Virus record (IMG/VR): IMGVR_UViG_3300030222_000033
Location: 1 to 32,627 of that record
DNA: 32,627 nucleotides
Direction: 5' to 3' (one strand)
DNA from: a virus
The notes beneath the pieces are model-generated. The model saw only the letters and a list, made by a program, of their open reading frames with translations, did no database searches and was not told where the DNA came from. Positions 1-7,920 of this stretch are shown in pieces; within the stretch, counting starts at the first letter, position 1; each line of letters starts with the position of its first letter. The position numbers and the translations under genes were made by a program.

Positions 1-105
1 CGTGCTGATGCCGTGATTGCGGCAGACATCCGCAGTCGGCGCTCCGGCCTCCTGCTCCTTAATCATGCCGATGATCTGTGCCTCGGTGAAACGTGAGCGT
101 CTCAT
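1..105 (-). CDS. IS3-family transposase OrfA, N-terminal fragment (partial)
   Basis: The minus-strand frame from ATG at 105 reads MRRSRFTEAQIIGMIKEQEA and continues with a TADVCRNHGIS segment. This is the conserved N-terminal helix-turn-helix of IS3-family OrfA proteins, which bind the element's terminal repeats and are normally fused by frameshifting to an integrase-core OrfB. A good Shine-Dalgarno (AAGGAG) stands about 8 nt upstream. The gene runs off the left edge after 35 codons, so it cannot be told whether it is intact. Confidence 0.85.
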   Translation of the reverse strand, partial: MRRSRFTEAQIIGMIKEQEAGAPTADVCRNHGIST

Positions 106-168
106 GTGTCGTCTCCTTGTCGAGACGAACTCTACTCATTATTGGAGGAGATTCAGGGTCGCAGGTCA
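1..168 (-). mobile_element. End of an IS3-family element (IS407-like group), cut by the window edge
   Basis: Read on the minus strand, the segment begins with TGACCTGC at 168, a TG-starting terminus as expected of an IS3-family inverted repeat. A leader follows, then a ribosome binding site AAGGAGAC and the start of a transposase OrfA. Only one end is visible, so the element's length, its second repeat and any target duplication cannot be judged. It lies 250 bp upstream of the aldehyde dehydrogenase operon and may have displaced that operon's original upstream region or supplied a promoter reading into it. The exact outer boundary is inferred from the terminal CA at 167-168. Confidence 0.75.
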
Positions 169-420
169 AACACGCAAACAGACAATCTACCTATCTCACA
201 GATTTGGATTTCTAACGCTACTTAAATTATCGGAGCAGAATCAATGCCTTATCAATGCCATTTCTGGGTACAACGGAGCTCATTTTGTTTACCATCGTCC
301 TCCCGAACGAGGCTCGACCAGCCCTTTTTCTTAGCACAATGAAATCGCCCTTTCCTATTACAATTTTTCCAGCTAACATTTCAGACCTTATTGCAATCGG
401 ATGATCGAGGCGAATTATTA

Positions 421-1629
421 GTGTCAACACGTAATGACATTCGCGAGATTCGAGAGAACTACGCCCGTTTGTTTAGCCAGCTTGGGGAGAGAATCCTTAC
501 CAACAAGTCCTCATTGCTTCCCCTCCTTATGACTGTCGAGACGGCCGCTACAGCCGAAGACGAAATTGAGAAGTCGGTTCGCGCTTTGCGGACCTATCAC
601 CGTGAACTGGATATGATTCAGGAACGGGAACCAATTGGAACGGTTCTTGTGTCCCTTCCTTTCAATAATCCCCTATACTCCCTTATACTTTATTCATTCG
701 GTCCGCTGATTGGTGGAAATCGTGTCATCATAAGGCCATCGGCAATAACGCGCGATGTTGTGATAGCAATACTTCACCTATTTCCGGAGATCTCAGACGA
801 GTTAGGGCTGACTATCTTCGAAGGCTCCGGAAAGGATTTCATTCAAAAGGCATCCCGAAGCGATGAGGTCCAGGGGCTCATCTTTGCTGGCAATTGGGAC
901 AACGTCACTCGCTTGATGTCAGATTTCCCACCGAACAAACGGCTAATTTACTGCGGCTCTGGAATTAATCCATTCGTGGTAGATAAAGATGCATTAGACT
1001 CTATTGGCATGAATCATGTCTCCCGGTTGATCGTAGACAGCAAAATATATAATTCCGGTCAAGATTGCCTATGCACTGAAAGGATATTCGTTCACCATAC
1101 GCTATGTGATAGCCTTTTAAATGCTCTAGAGTCTGCAATACTGAGTCTAAAAGTAGGTGACTTTGGTGACGTAAATGCTGACATCAACCCTCTACTTGGT
1201 GGTATCGCGAATTCTGCGCAAGCGATCGCAAATCGTGCGTCGCACGCAGATTGGATTATCCCATTCAGAAAAGAGGGTGCCTTAGTTTATCCCTCGCTCG
1301 CATACGCAGCTATAGACTCGGAGATTGTAAATTCTGAGAAGTTTTCACCGGTCTTTACGGTCGCTGGCTTCGATAGTTATCATCAACTAGATCGTGCGCT
1401 CGATTTTCAATACATGTTTGGTGTGACCATTTGCGGCTCTTACTCGTCTGATATTTTGTGCCTTTACCCCCATGTCACAAAGACGGAGACCGTGATTAGC
1501 AACGAGTCGGAGGACGCGCATGTTCCATTTGGGGGTCGAAGGAGATCGGGCTTTGTAAAACTAGACTCGTCAATCCATGATGGCCCTATCCTTTATTCGG
1601 TAGAAACGACTGTACCTGCACAGTGGTGA
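421..1629 (+). CDS. Aldehyde dehydrogenase-fold protein, CoA-acylating / LuxC-like
   Basis: A 402-residue protein of the aldehyde dehydrogenase superfamily. Seen: FNNP in the cofactor region, the catalytic cysteine in NSGQDC (C216), EKFSP near 306 and the C-terminal PFGG..RSG near 369. Canonical NAD-dependent enzymes have ELGGK with a general-base Glu; here the segment is CGSGINPFVVD, as in CoA-acylating dehydrogenases and LuxC-type acyl-CoA reductases, which lack that Glu. It is about 80 residues shorter than classical members, mostly at the N-terminus. I chose GTG at 421 because a GAGG lies 10 nt upstream; an in-frame TTG at 391 has no binding site. It is first in a four-gene operon, 31 nt before a canonical paralog. 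Inferred role: reduction or interconversion of an acyl thioester and an aldehyde; substrate unknown. Confidence 0.75.
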   Translation: MSTRNDIREIRENYARLFSQLGERILTNKSSLLPLLMTVETAATAEDEIEKSVRALRTYHRELDMIQEREPIGTVLVSLPFNNPLYSLILYSFGPLIGGNRVIIRPSAITRDVVIAILHLFPEISDELGLTIFEGSGKDFIQKASRSDEVQGLIFAGNWDNVTRLMSDFPPNKRLIYCGSGINPFVVDKDALDSIGMNHVSRLIVDSKIYNSGQDCLCTERIFVHHTLCDSLLNALESAILSLKVGDFGDVNADINPLLGGIANSAQAIANRASHADWIIPFRKEGALVYPSLAYAAIDSEIVNSEKFSPVFTVAGFDSYHQLDRALDFQYMFGVTICGSYSSDILCLYPHVTKTETVISNESEDAHVPFGGRRRSGFVKLDSSIHDGPILYSVETTVPAQW

Positions 1630-1660
1630 CATTTGGACTGAAAAATGGGAGAATAGCGTT

Positions 1661-3124
1661 ATGAAAATCAACAACGAATTGTTTGTTGGTGGGGAATTTA
1701 ACTCGGCAACTGACGGGCGCACCTTTCCGAACGTTAATCCCGCCACAGAGGAAGTTATCTGTAACGTCGCATTGGCGAACACCGCAGATGTCAATGCAGC
1801 CGTTAAGTCATCTATTTCGGCACAACAAGAATGGGCGGCATTGGATCCAAGCCGCCGGGGGCAGATCGTCACTGCAATGGCCGACGCCATCGAGGCTAAT
1901 GGAGAAGAACTCGCAAATCTCGATTGTTTGGATGGCGGTCGGCCGCTTCCGGATTGCCAGGAAGACATTCATGCTGCCACAAATATGTTCCGCTATTTTG
2001 GAGGTTTGGCCGACAAGATATTTGGCCAAACAATTCCCGTACAGAATGACAAACTATGCTACACAAAGCGGGTGCCTTACGGCGTAATAGCCGCCATCAC
2101 AGCCTGGAACTACCCATTATTCAACGCTTCTGCGAAGGTTGCCCCGATTATTGCGATGGGGAACAGCTGTATTTTGAAGCCTGCCGAAGAGACTCCGTTG
2201 ACGACGCTACGCTTGGCCGAAATCCTTCAGGACCTTGATGGGGTTCCGCCCGGGCTCGTGAATGTCCTGACTGGACCTGGTGAAATCACCGGCGAGGCGA
2301 TTACCCGGCACGAGGATATCGGAAAGGTATCGTTTACTGGCAGTACCGATACCGGAAGGCGGATATTGATAGCTTCAGCCGAAAGCAACCTGAAAGGTGC
2401 GGTACTGGAGCTTGGCGGCAAGGGGCCATTCGTCGTCTTTGATGACGCTGACTTGGAGATGGCGCTTAATGGAATAACATTTTCTATCTTCTATAATCAA
2501 GGGCAGACTTGTACCGCTGGAACCAGATTGATCGTACATAAGGCAATTTTGGACCAAGTCATTGATGGACTGAAGAAGAGGATCGATCGTATCCACGTAG
2601 GTAACCCACTACATGAAGATACGGTAGTGGGTCCTTTGATTTCAAAGGCACAGTTTGACACTGTGTGCGGCTACATTTCCGACGCGAAGGAGGATGGATT
2701 CGAACCAATAATAGGGCGTGGAAAGGCGGAAGGGTTTGAATCAGGGTATTATGTCGAGCCAACCGTATTTGTAGATGTTCCGATAGACTATAAGTTGTTT
2801 ACGGATGAGATCTTTGGTCCGGTTCTTGTTGTTAATACGTTTGAGAGTGACGAAGAAGCTATGACGATCGCAAATCGTACGAAATATGGACTTGCTGCAA
2901 GCATTTGGACTGCTTCAAGCAAACGTCTCGTAAACGTAGGCGATCGCATAAACTGCGGAATAGTTTGGTGTAATACGACTTTTGCCGAGCATCCTGGCGC
3001 ACCGGCGGGTGGTTTCAATCAGAGCGGTTTTGGCCGTGAATATGGGACTTCCGCTATTGATGAATATACCAAACTAAAGACAATCTGGATTGACAAATCT
3101 GGTGAATTCTTTTCTTGGCCTTAA
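1661..3124 (+). CDS. NAD(P)-dependent aldehyde dehydrogenase
   Basis: A full-length 487-residue aldehyde dehydrogenase, cytosolic, oxidising an aldehyde to the acid. The classical motifs are all present: WNYP (149-152), KPAE (173-176), FTGST (225-229) in the Rossmann region, ELGGKGP with general base E250, GQTC with nucleophile C284, and EIFGP near 383. Betaine-aldehyde or gamma-aminobutyraldehyde dehydrogenases are the closest style, but the substrate cannot be read from sequence. Its start is preceded by a GGGAG at 1647-1651. It sits 31 nt after the shorter paralog and 6 nt before an unknown gene. The pair could act in sequence: one forms an aldehyde from a thioester, this one oxidises it, or the reverse. 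Confidence 0.92.
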   Translation: MKINNELFVGGEFNSATDGRTFPNVNPATEEVICNVALANTADVNAAVKSSISAQQEWAALDPSRRGQIVTAMADAIEANGEELANLDCLDGGRPLPDCQEDIHAATNMFRYFGGLADKIFGQTIPVQNDKLCYTKRVPYGVIAAITAWNYPLFNASAKVAPIIAMGNSCILKPAEETPLTTLRLAEILQDLDGVPPGLVNVLTGPGEITGEAITRHEDIGKVSFTGSTDTGRRILIASAESNLKGAVLELGGKGPFVVFDDADLEMALNGITFSIFYNQGQTCTAGTRLIVHKAILDQVIDGLKKRIDRIHVGNPLHEDTVVGPLISKAQFDTVCGYISDAKEDGFEPIIGRGKAEGFESGYYVEPTVFVDVPIDYKLFTDEIFGPVLVVNTFESDEEAMTIANRTKYGLAASIWTASSKRLVNVGDRINCGIVWCNTTFAEHPGAPAGGFNQSGFGREYGTSAIDEYTKLKTIWIDKSGEFFSWP

Positions 3125-3130
3125 TTCTAG

Positions 3131-4564
3131 ATGGTCTGGGCGTCATTTAGATCAATCGGCGAACTTGGTCAGCTCCGAGTTGGGGCACTGGGACGTCTTT
3201 TCTTTGAACGTTGCGCGGTCATCGATCAAGTACGAGCACACGTAACTGGTGTTGAGTACCTTTCTCGGCACGGCATCAGCCTCACATTGATCCTCGATGA
3301 CGACAGGGACTACGAATTCCTGGACGCACTACGTAATTCAGAGTACGTCGCGTCCACTAATCGCATTGGGCGCTTTTTTAACATTGTTTTTGATCGCCGT
3401 ATACGAGACCTTTATTTGGATCTACGCCTTAAAGAGCAATCAGATGTTAAACGTCTAATTGTTGAACACACGAGCCTCTTACCCGTTTATCCGCTGAATC
3501 TAGCGACTTTCAGATTGAGTGTGGTGGGTGAATGGTTCCGTCGCGCTCTGGTTTTTTTGGGCAACGATGTTCAGGCTCATTTTTGGGTACAAGACTCCGC
3601 GCGCCAGGTTGATTTGGTGAAGGCGCAGTTGCGGCGCGGTAGCTATACGTCAACTAAAACTGCGTTTGGCAAGGGCGATCACACAATAGGACTGATTTTT
3701 GCTGAAGCACTTTTGATGGAAGATGGTATCAGCAAAAGAAAGGCGCGAAAAGATGCCACTCGGTTGTTCCCGCTCGGGGCGAGCGGAATTCGCCGCCCGG
3801 GATATGGAAATTGGATTCTAGATGTCATTGCTGGTTGGCGCAGTACGTTGAGTACGGCGGGAGTTCACATCGACCGTTTCGACCGAGACGCAGACCTCTT
3901 AGAGTCTTGTAGCTATGGCGAGTTATTACAGGCGGCAGGACGAAGGCCCAATGTCCGGATTTCGTTGCCAACAACTGCGTCAAAGCCGGGAAACCTGACT
4001 TACTTGGAATGGTCGGTCATCTATTACTGCTATCTACTTCAGAAGGCGGACTATGTCGTCTCCGTAGCGTCGGCTCGACAAAGAGCGATCCTAGAGGAGG
4101 CCAGGGATTATGCGTGCTTCATTCGAAAAAGGCCAACTGATGCGCTGCAGGTTGTGCCGGTAGGAGACGTCTTTTGTAATGGAGAGTTGGATAGTGTTCG
4201 CGCCGGACGTTTCCATCTCGTTGATAACTTGGATTTCTATTCGCAACGAAACGTACAATGGTTGATTGCCAGGTACCTGACAGCGCGCCCCACTACGAAC
4301 CTGAAACTCCGTTTTCCGATTGAAGAGAGGGGCGATCCAGATGTCGTTAAATGGGATAAAACCGATGAAGTCGTCTATGCGTGTATGCTACTAGACTCAC
4401 TCCCACTGGTTGTACGAGTTTGTATTAGCGATGGTGATTTTGCTCCGCTAATTAGGTGGACCGCCAAAGCAAAAGTTTGTCGAGCCAGACTTGGCACACG
4501 CGTAGCGGAGCTTTCTCGGGACATCGCGTCTGCATGTGACGCTTTTGACCCGTTCCCTTCTTAG
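3131..4564 (+). CDS. Protein of unknown function in the aldehyde dehydrogenase operon
   Basis: A 477-residue soluble protein that I do not recognise. No signal peptide, membrane helix, P-loop or zinc motif is visible. It mixes alternating alpha/beta-looking segments (a strand ending LTLILDDD near residue 55) with helical stretches, and a conserved-looking YLEWSVIYYCYLLQKADY segment near 295. The start lies 6 nt after the previous stop with no clear Shine-Dalgarno, which suggests translational coupling. The next gene starts 8 nt after its stop, so the four genes are almost certainly co-transcribed. An enzyme acting on the metabolite handled by the dehydrogenases is possible but only inference from context. 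Confidence 0.7.
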   Translation: MVWASFRSIGELGQLRVGALGRLFFERCAVIDQVRAHVTGVEYLSRHGISLTLILDDDRDYEFLDALRNSEYVASTNRIGRFFNIVFDRRIRDLYLDLRLKEQSDVKRLIVEHTSLLPVYPLNLATFRLSVVGEWFRRALVFLGNDVQAHFWVQDSARQVDLVKAQLRRGSYTSTKTAFGKGDHTIGLIFAEALLMEDGISKRKARKDATRLFPLGASGIRRPGYGNWILDVIAGWRSTLSTAGVHIDRFDRDADLLESCSYGELLQAAGRRPNVRISLPTTASKPGNLTYLEWSVIYYCYLLQKADYVVSVASARQRAILEEARDYACFIRKRPTDALQVVPVGDVFCNGELDSVRAGRFHLVDNLDFYSQRNVQWLIARYLTARPTTNLKLRFPIEERGDPDVVKWDKTDEVVYACMLLDSLPLVVRVCISDGDFAPLIRWTAKAKVCRARLGTRVAELSRDIASACDAFDPFPS

Positions 4565-4572
4565 GAGAACCA

Positions 4573-5991
4573 ATGCCGGTTCAATTCTATCAGTTCGGAC
4601 AGAGTCCTTTCAGAGATGAGCTTCTTGCACACTTTATTGTGCCGGCAGCGAATTGGTTCTTGGGAGAGAAATCTAGCGCTTATCTTCTTCCGCAGATAAG
4701 CGGAAGCCATTGGGAATGTGCACTCGCTGTGGAAGCGATGTTCTCGATTTTTGATTTCGATGCGACGCCTCCCAACTTTGACTCTACGATGGCACGTGAA
4801 AAGTGCGTCCAGACTATTCGTTGGTTGATTTCTAGGGCGGAATCAGTCGGTTCCGGTCGTAGCAGTTGGGATGGTGTAACTTGGGACACAGCGATTTGCT
4901 GCCGACTTCTTCTAAAAGCCGAGAAGGAGTTGGAATCATCCTGGAGCGCTCACGACAAAACGAACATCGCATCAATACGTGAAAATTCAGTTCGATGGCT
5001 TGTGGAGACCGCCATTCAATGGGATCGAGATGTAAGGTACCCCGCAGGTCCTCCAGACCTTGCCCAAGTGCTGCATACCCTTTCTTTGATGTCGCGATCG
5101 CATCCAGAACTTCTAGGAAAGATTGAAAGCGAAATTCATCTAGAGAATGGCGAGGGGATCATCGATAGGATTGCTCGTGTGCTGCTGGGCATGGAACAGA
5201 CGCAAAAACAGCAGCTTTCAGACGGCACTATCGATGTCAGCTACTGGGTTGATTGCTTCAATACCGCTGAAGTAATCGAAGGCTTGGCAGCCTACGTAGA
5301 TCTGCACAAGGATCAATGTGTAGAATCGAACTCTGGACTTTTTCAAGCTGTTCGGAGATCGCTGTTTAGTGCACTTCAGTATATCGAAACGAACCAAGTT
5401 GATGCGACATGGGGTGGCGTGGCAGACACATGCGGAACTCTTTACGGGTATCTACGGGTAACGAGTATGATGGATGGAATTTCCCCTCAAAACCATTCTG
5501 TATTTCAGGCTTTGCGTTGGATGTGCGACGAAAAGCAGGCACTAGATGATGGTAGTTTTCTTCATACCAGCTATGTCACAGTGTTTTTTCTGATGGCGTT
5601 GGTCGAGGCTTATAGGTCCTGGAAGCTTGGCTACAAGTCTGGTCCAGAAGTATACGATATTGCTCTCTGGTCATCGCCCGCACAAGAAACCGTGGAAAGG
5701 AGTCGGCGCATCGGATTGCAGATAGAGCTTGATGATAAAAGGCTTCTTATATTGGATTTGAAACATCGAATTAGGAACCTAAATATGATTTTCACGGCGG
5801 TTTTTGCTTTTGCGTTTCAGGTTATTATTTTGCTTTGGATTTTAAATGTAATGGGGACAATGAATGTTGACTTAGCTAGTATGAATGTTGATTTGTTGGA
5901 TTACGATAAGTTTTGGACTGTTTTTGGACTTGGAATAACAATTATCTTGGTGTCGACACCTGCCATTGTGTCTTTAGTTTTCAGGCGGTAA
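4573..5991 (+). CDS. Alpha/alpha-toroid-like protein with two C-terminal transmembrane helices
   Basis: A 472-residue protein. The first 380 residues are helical and carry spaced segments reminiscent of the terpenoid cyclase/prenyltransferase alpha-alpha toroid: SWDGVTWDTAICCRLLL, SYWVDCFNTAEVIEGLAAY, ATWGGVADTCGTLYGYL and DDGSFLHTSYVTVFFLMAL. I see no DxDD cyclase motif, so catalysis as a terpene cyclase is not supported. A charged, possibly coiled-coil stretch leads to two hydrophobic helices at about 405-427 and 447-469, separated by a short linker with a duplicated MNVDL. A soluble domain anchored at the inner membrane is the likely topology. A TAGGAG stands 7 nt upstream of the start. 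It closes the operon. Toroid assignment is by pattern only and moderately uncertain. Confidence 0.7.
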   Translation: MPVQFYQFGQSPFRDELLAHFIVPAANWFLGEKSSAYLLPQISGSHWECALAVEAMFSIFDFDATPPNFDSTMAREKCVQTIRWLISRAESVGSGRSSWDGVTWDTAICCRLLLKAEKELESSWSAHDKTNIASIRENSVRWLVETAIQWDRDVRYPAGPPDLAQVLHTLSLMSRSHPELLGKIESEIHLENGEGIIDRIARVLLGMEQTQKQQLSDGTIDVSYWVDCFNTAEVIEGLAAYVDLHKDQCVESNSGLFQAVRRSLFSALQYIETNQVDATWGGVADTCGTLYGYLRVTSMMDGISPQNHSVFQALRWMCDEKQALDDGSFLHTSYVTVFFLMALVEAYRSWKLGYKSGPEVYDIALWSSPAQETVERSRRIGLQIELDDKRLLILDLKHRIRNLNMIFTAVFAFAFQVIILLWILNVMGTMNVDLASMNVDLLDYDKFWTVFGLGITIILVSTPAIVSLVFRR

Positions 5992-6354
5992 TAACATGCC
6001 AATGAATATTCTAATCGTCTTCGCTGACGCGTGAGGTGCCTGTGTTTTCAGTATCTCGAAGTTGTGAGATCTGACTGATGATTATATAATCCTACGTGAT
6101 TCAGCACGCCGTGCTCAGTACTGCCGCATTTGAGCGGGGGCTAACCTCTTATTTTGTCGATCCGCCAGTACGTAAGAGTTGGACAGGATCACTCAAGTAC
6201 GGCTGTTTGTGAGCCTTCAAGACTCGAACTTCCAAAGCTAAATGCTTTCGGGATACGAATAGGTTGTTTTCTAAAGATCAAAACGCATTCTACGGTGATA
6301 TTCGAGTGCTGATAAATTGCTATCGATTCCTCTTCTGAACCCGTCACTGTTTGA
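5992..6354. other. Intergenic region between the operon and the convergent integrase
   Basis: About 360 bp without a credible gene on either strand. It holds a short palindrome (AGCACG, one base, CGTGCT at 6103-6115) but no hairpin followed by a T run that I would call a terminator. The base composition stays A+T rich like the operon to its left. Confidence 0.6.
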
Positions 6355-7539
6355 TCAGCCAGCCACCAAGCTGTCCAAGAGGTTGGCCCATTCCTGCATC
6401 AACCGCACGCGCTGGTCCCAGTAGGTAGCGCGGTTGTAGGTACGGCGGATAGCGTTGCGGTCTTGGTGAGCCAGGACAGCCTCGATCACGTCAGGGTCAT
6501 ATCCGCGCGCATTGAGGATGGTGCTGGCAGTAACGCGGAAGCCATGTGCCGTCACTTCGTCCTTGCCATAGCCCATGCGCCGCAGCGCGGCGTTGAAGGC
6601 AACTTCCGACAGCGGCTTCTTTTGCGTGCGGATGGATGGAAACACCAGTTCTGCTCCCTCTGAGAGTGGCCGGATGTCGTTGAGGACAGCCAACGCCTGC
6701 TTGGACAACGGAACATCATGCGACTGGCGCATCTTCATGCGCTCAGCTGGAATGCGCCAAACGGCTTTCTCAAGATAAAACTCATCCCAGCGTGCGTGCC
6801 GCACCTCGCCTGGACGGACACAGGTCAACATCAGGAACTTGAGACCGGCCGCCACGGTGGGCCAGCCGTCATACTCGTCGATCGCTTGAAGCAGCGCCCC
6901 CAGCTCGCCCTCGTCAGTGATGGCCGCGCGGCCTTTTACCAACGGCGGCAGCAGCGCGCCGTGGAGCGCTTGGGTGGGATCGGTGTCAACTCGCAGGGTA
7001 GAGATGGCTAAGCGAAAGACCGTGCCGATGGTTCCGCGCAGCCGCCGCGCGGTCTCGCGGCGTCCACTGATCTCCACTCGTTTGAGCAGGTCAAGGATTT
7101 CAGCGGCAGTGATCTCGCGAATTGGGCGGCCGCGCAGTGGTTTTGCCAAGTCCTGAAGCAGCCAGCGGGCCTTGTCTAACGTGGTCTTGGCAGCGCCAGT
7201 AGCGATGAGACGTTCTATGTGCTCATCAGCGATCAGACCGAAGGTTTGCCGTGCGGCGGTCTCAGCTTCAATGCGGTCAGCCTTGCGCTTGGCAGCCGGA
7301 TCGATGCCGTTGGCGAGGAGACTCTTGGCCTCATCGCGTTTGCGGCGCGCCTCAACCAGCGTCACGTGCGGGTAGCGCCCGAATGACAGCACGTTCTCTT
7401 TCTGCCGAAACCGGTAGCGCAGTTGCCATAGCTTTGAGCCGTTTGGTCTGACCAAGAGATGCAGACCATCACCGTCGCTCATGCGATATTGCTTTGGGCG
7501 TGGCTTGGCCTTGCGGAGGGCGAAATCAGAGAGGGCCAT
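6355..7539 (-). CDS. P4-type tyrosine recombinase / integrase
   Basis: A 394-residue site-specific recombinase that would integrate and excise its island at the neighbouring tRNA-Phe site. The N-terminus (MALSDFALRKAKP, then LHLLVRPNGSKLWQLRYRF) is the DUF4102 arm-binding domain of P4-like integrases. The catalytic domain shows CVRPGEV with the first Arg, AHGFR (HxxR), a LAH and the RTYNR tyrosine near the C-terminus. I chose ATG at 7539, where family homology starts, over an upstream in-frame start at 7578 lying among repeat sites. The gene begins 164 bp from the 3' end of a tRNA-Phe remnant and reads in the same direction, the standard layout for P4-like islands, so it belongs to the element extending to the left. 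Confidence 0.93.
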   Translation of the reverse strand: MALSDFALRKAKPRPKQYRMSDGDGLHLLVRPNGSKLWQLRYRFRQKENVLSFGRYPHVTLVEARRKRDEAKSLLANGIDPAAKRKADRIEAETAARQTFGLIADEHIERLIATGAAKTTLDKARWLLQDLAKPLRGRPIREITAAEILDLLKRVEISGRRETARRLRGTIGTVFRLAISTLRVDTDPTQALHGALLPPLVKGRAAITDEGELGALLQAIDEYDGWPTVAAGLKFLMLTCVRPGEVRHARWDEFYLEKAVWRIPAERMKMRQSHDVPLSKQALAVLNDIRPLSEGAELVFPSIRTQKKPLSEVAFNAALRRMGYGKDEVTAHGFRVTASTILNARGYDPDVIEAVLAHQDRNAIRRTYNRATYWDQRVRLMQEWANLLDSLVAG

Positions 7540-7542
7540 TGC

Positions 7543-7588
7543 GGGTAACAAGTTTTGGTGTTTGGGTAACAATCCCAACTGTTACCCA
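7543..7588. promoter_or_regulatory. Cluster of GGGTAACA sites upstream of the integrase
   Basis: GGGTAACA occurs at 7543-7550 and 7564-7571, and its inverse TGTTACCC at 7580-7587. Direct copies are 21 bp apart, two helical turns. The position, between the att repeat and the integrase start, fits arm-type integrase sites or an excisionase/AlpA-type operator controlling int; which one is inference. Confidence 0.5.
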
Positions 7589-7702
7589 CATTTGCCCGCG
7601 CTTCAAGGGTTGGCTAGGCGCAGCTATGGTCAGACCGAAAGGCGCAAACCATTGATTTTCAATGATTCCTGTTCAGCGATGTTCAATGATGAGAAAGCGG
7701 AG

Positions 7703-7748
7703 TGGTGCCCGGGGGCGGATTTGAACCACCGACACGCGGATTTTCAAT
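7703..7748 (-). repeat. Attachment site: 46-bp direct repeat, tRNA-Phe 3' half (copy 1)
   Basis: On the minus strand this is the 3' portion of tRNA-Phe from the anticodon loop (TTGAAAA, anticodon GAA) through the T arm (TTCAAAT loop flanked by GGTGG and CCGCC) to the acceptor strand CCCGGGC, A and CCA. The 5' half is absent, so it is not a gene. An identical 46-bp copy lies at 23139-23184 in the same orientation. Such repeats form when islands integrate at the tRNA 3' end. The rest of the gene-free stretch 7540-7920 holds the GGGTAACA sites and nothing else I can name. Confidence 0.9.
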
Positions 7749-7920
7749 GAGGCTAGTTGGTGAAGCAGATTGCCCAGTGCATACTCAAACAGTCGCACGG
7801 ACCGATTGATCCCATTTAGATATGGGGCGCCAAACTTTCTCGAGACACTTCAACGCGCCGCATTCAAGCCCACCGGCAAACGCACCCCCATTGCAACCCA
7901 TCGGCAAACCGGCCGGAAGT

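Noticed and set aside
6103-6115. Short palindrome AGCACG-C-CGTGCT in the intergenic region
   Set aside because: No T run and no gene or promoter in a position that would make it meaningful; could be chance.
6219-6233. GACTCGAACTTCC, resembling a tRNA T-arm
   Set aside because: The flanks do not form a T stem or acceptor stem, so there is no tRNA or att relic to support.
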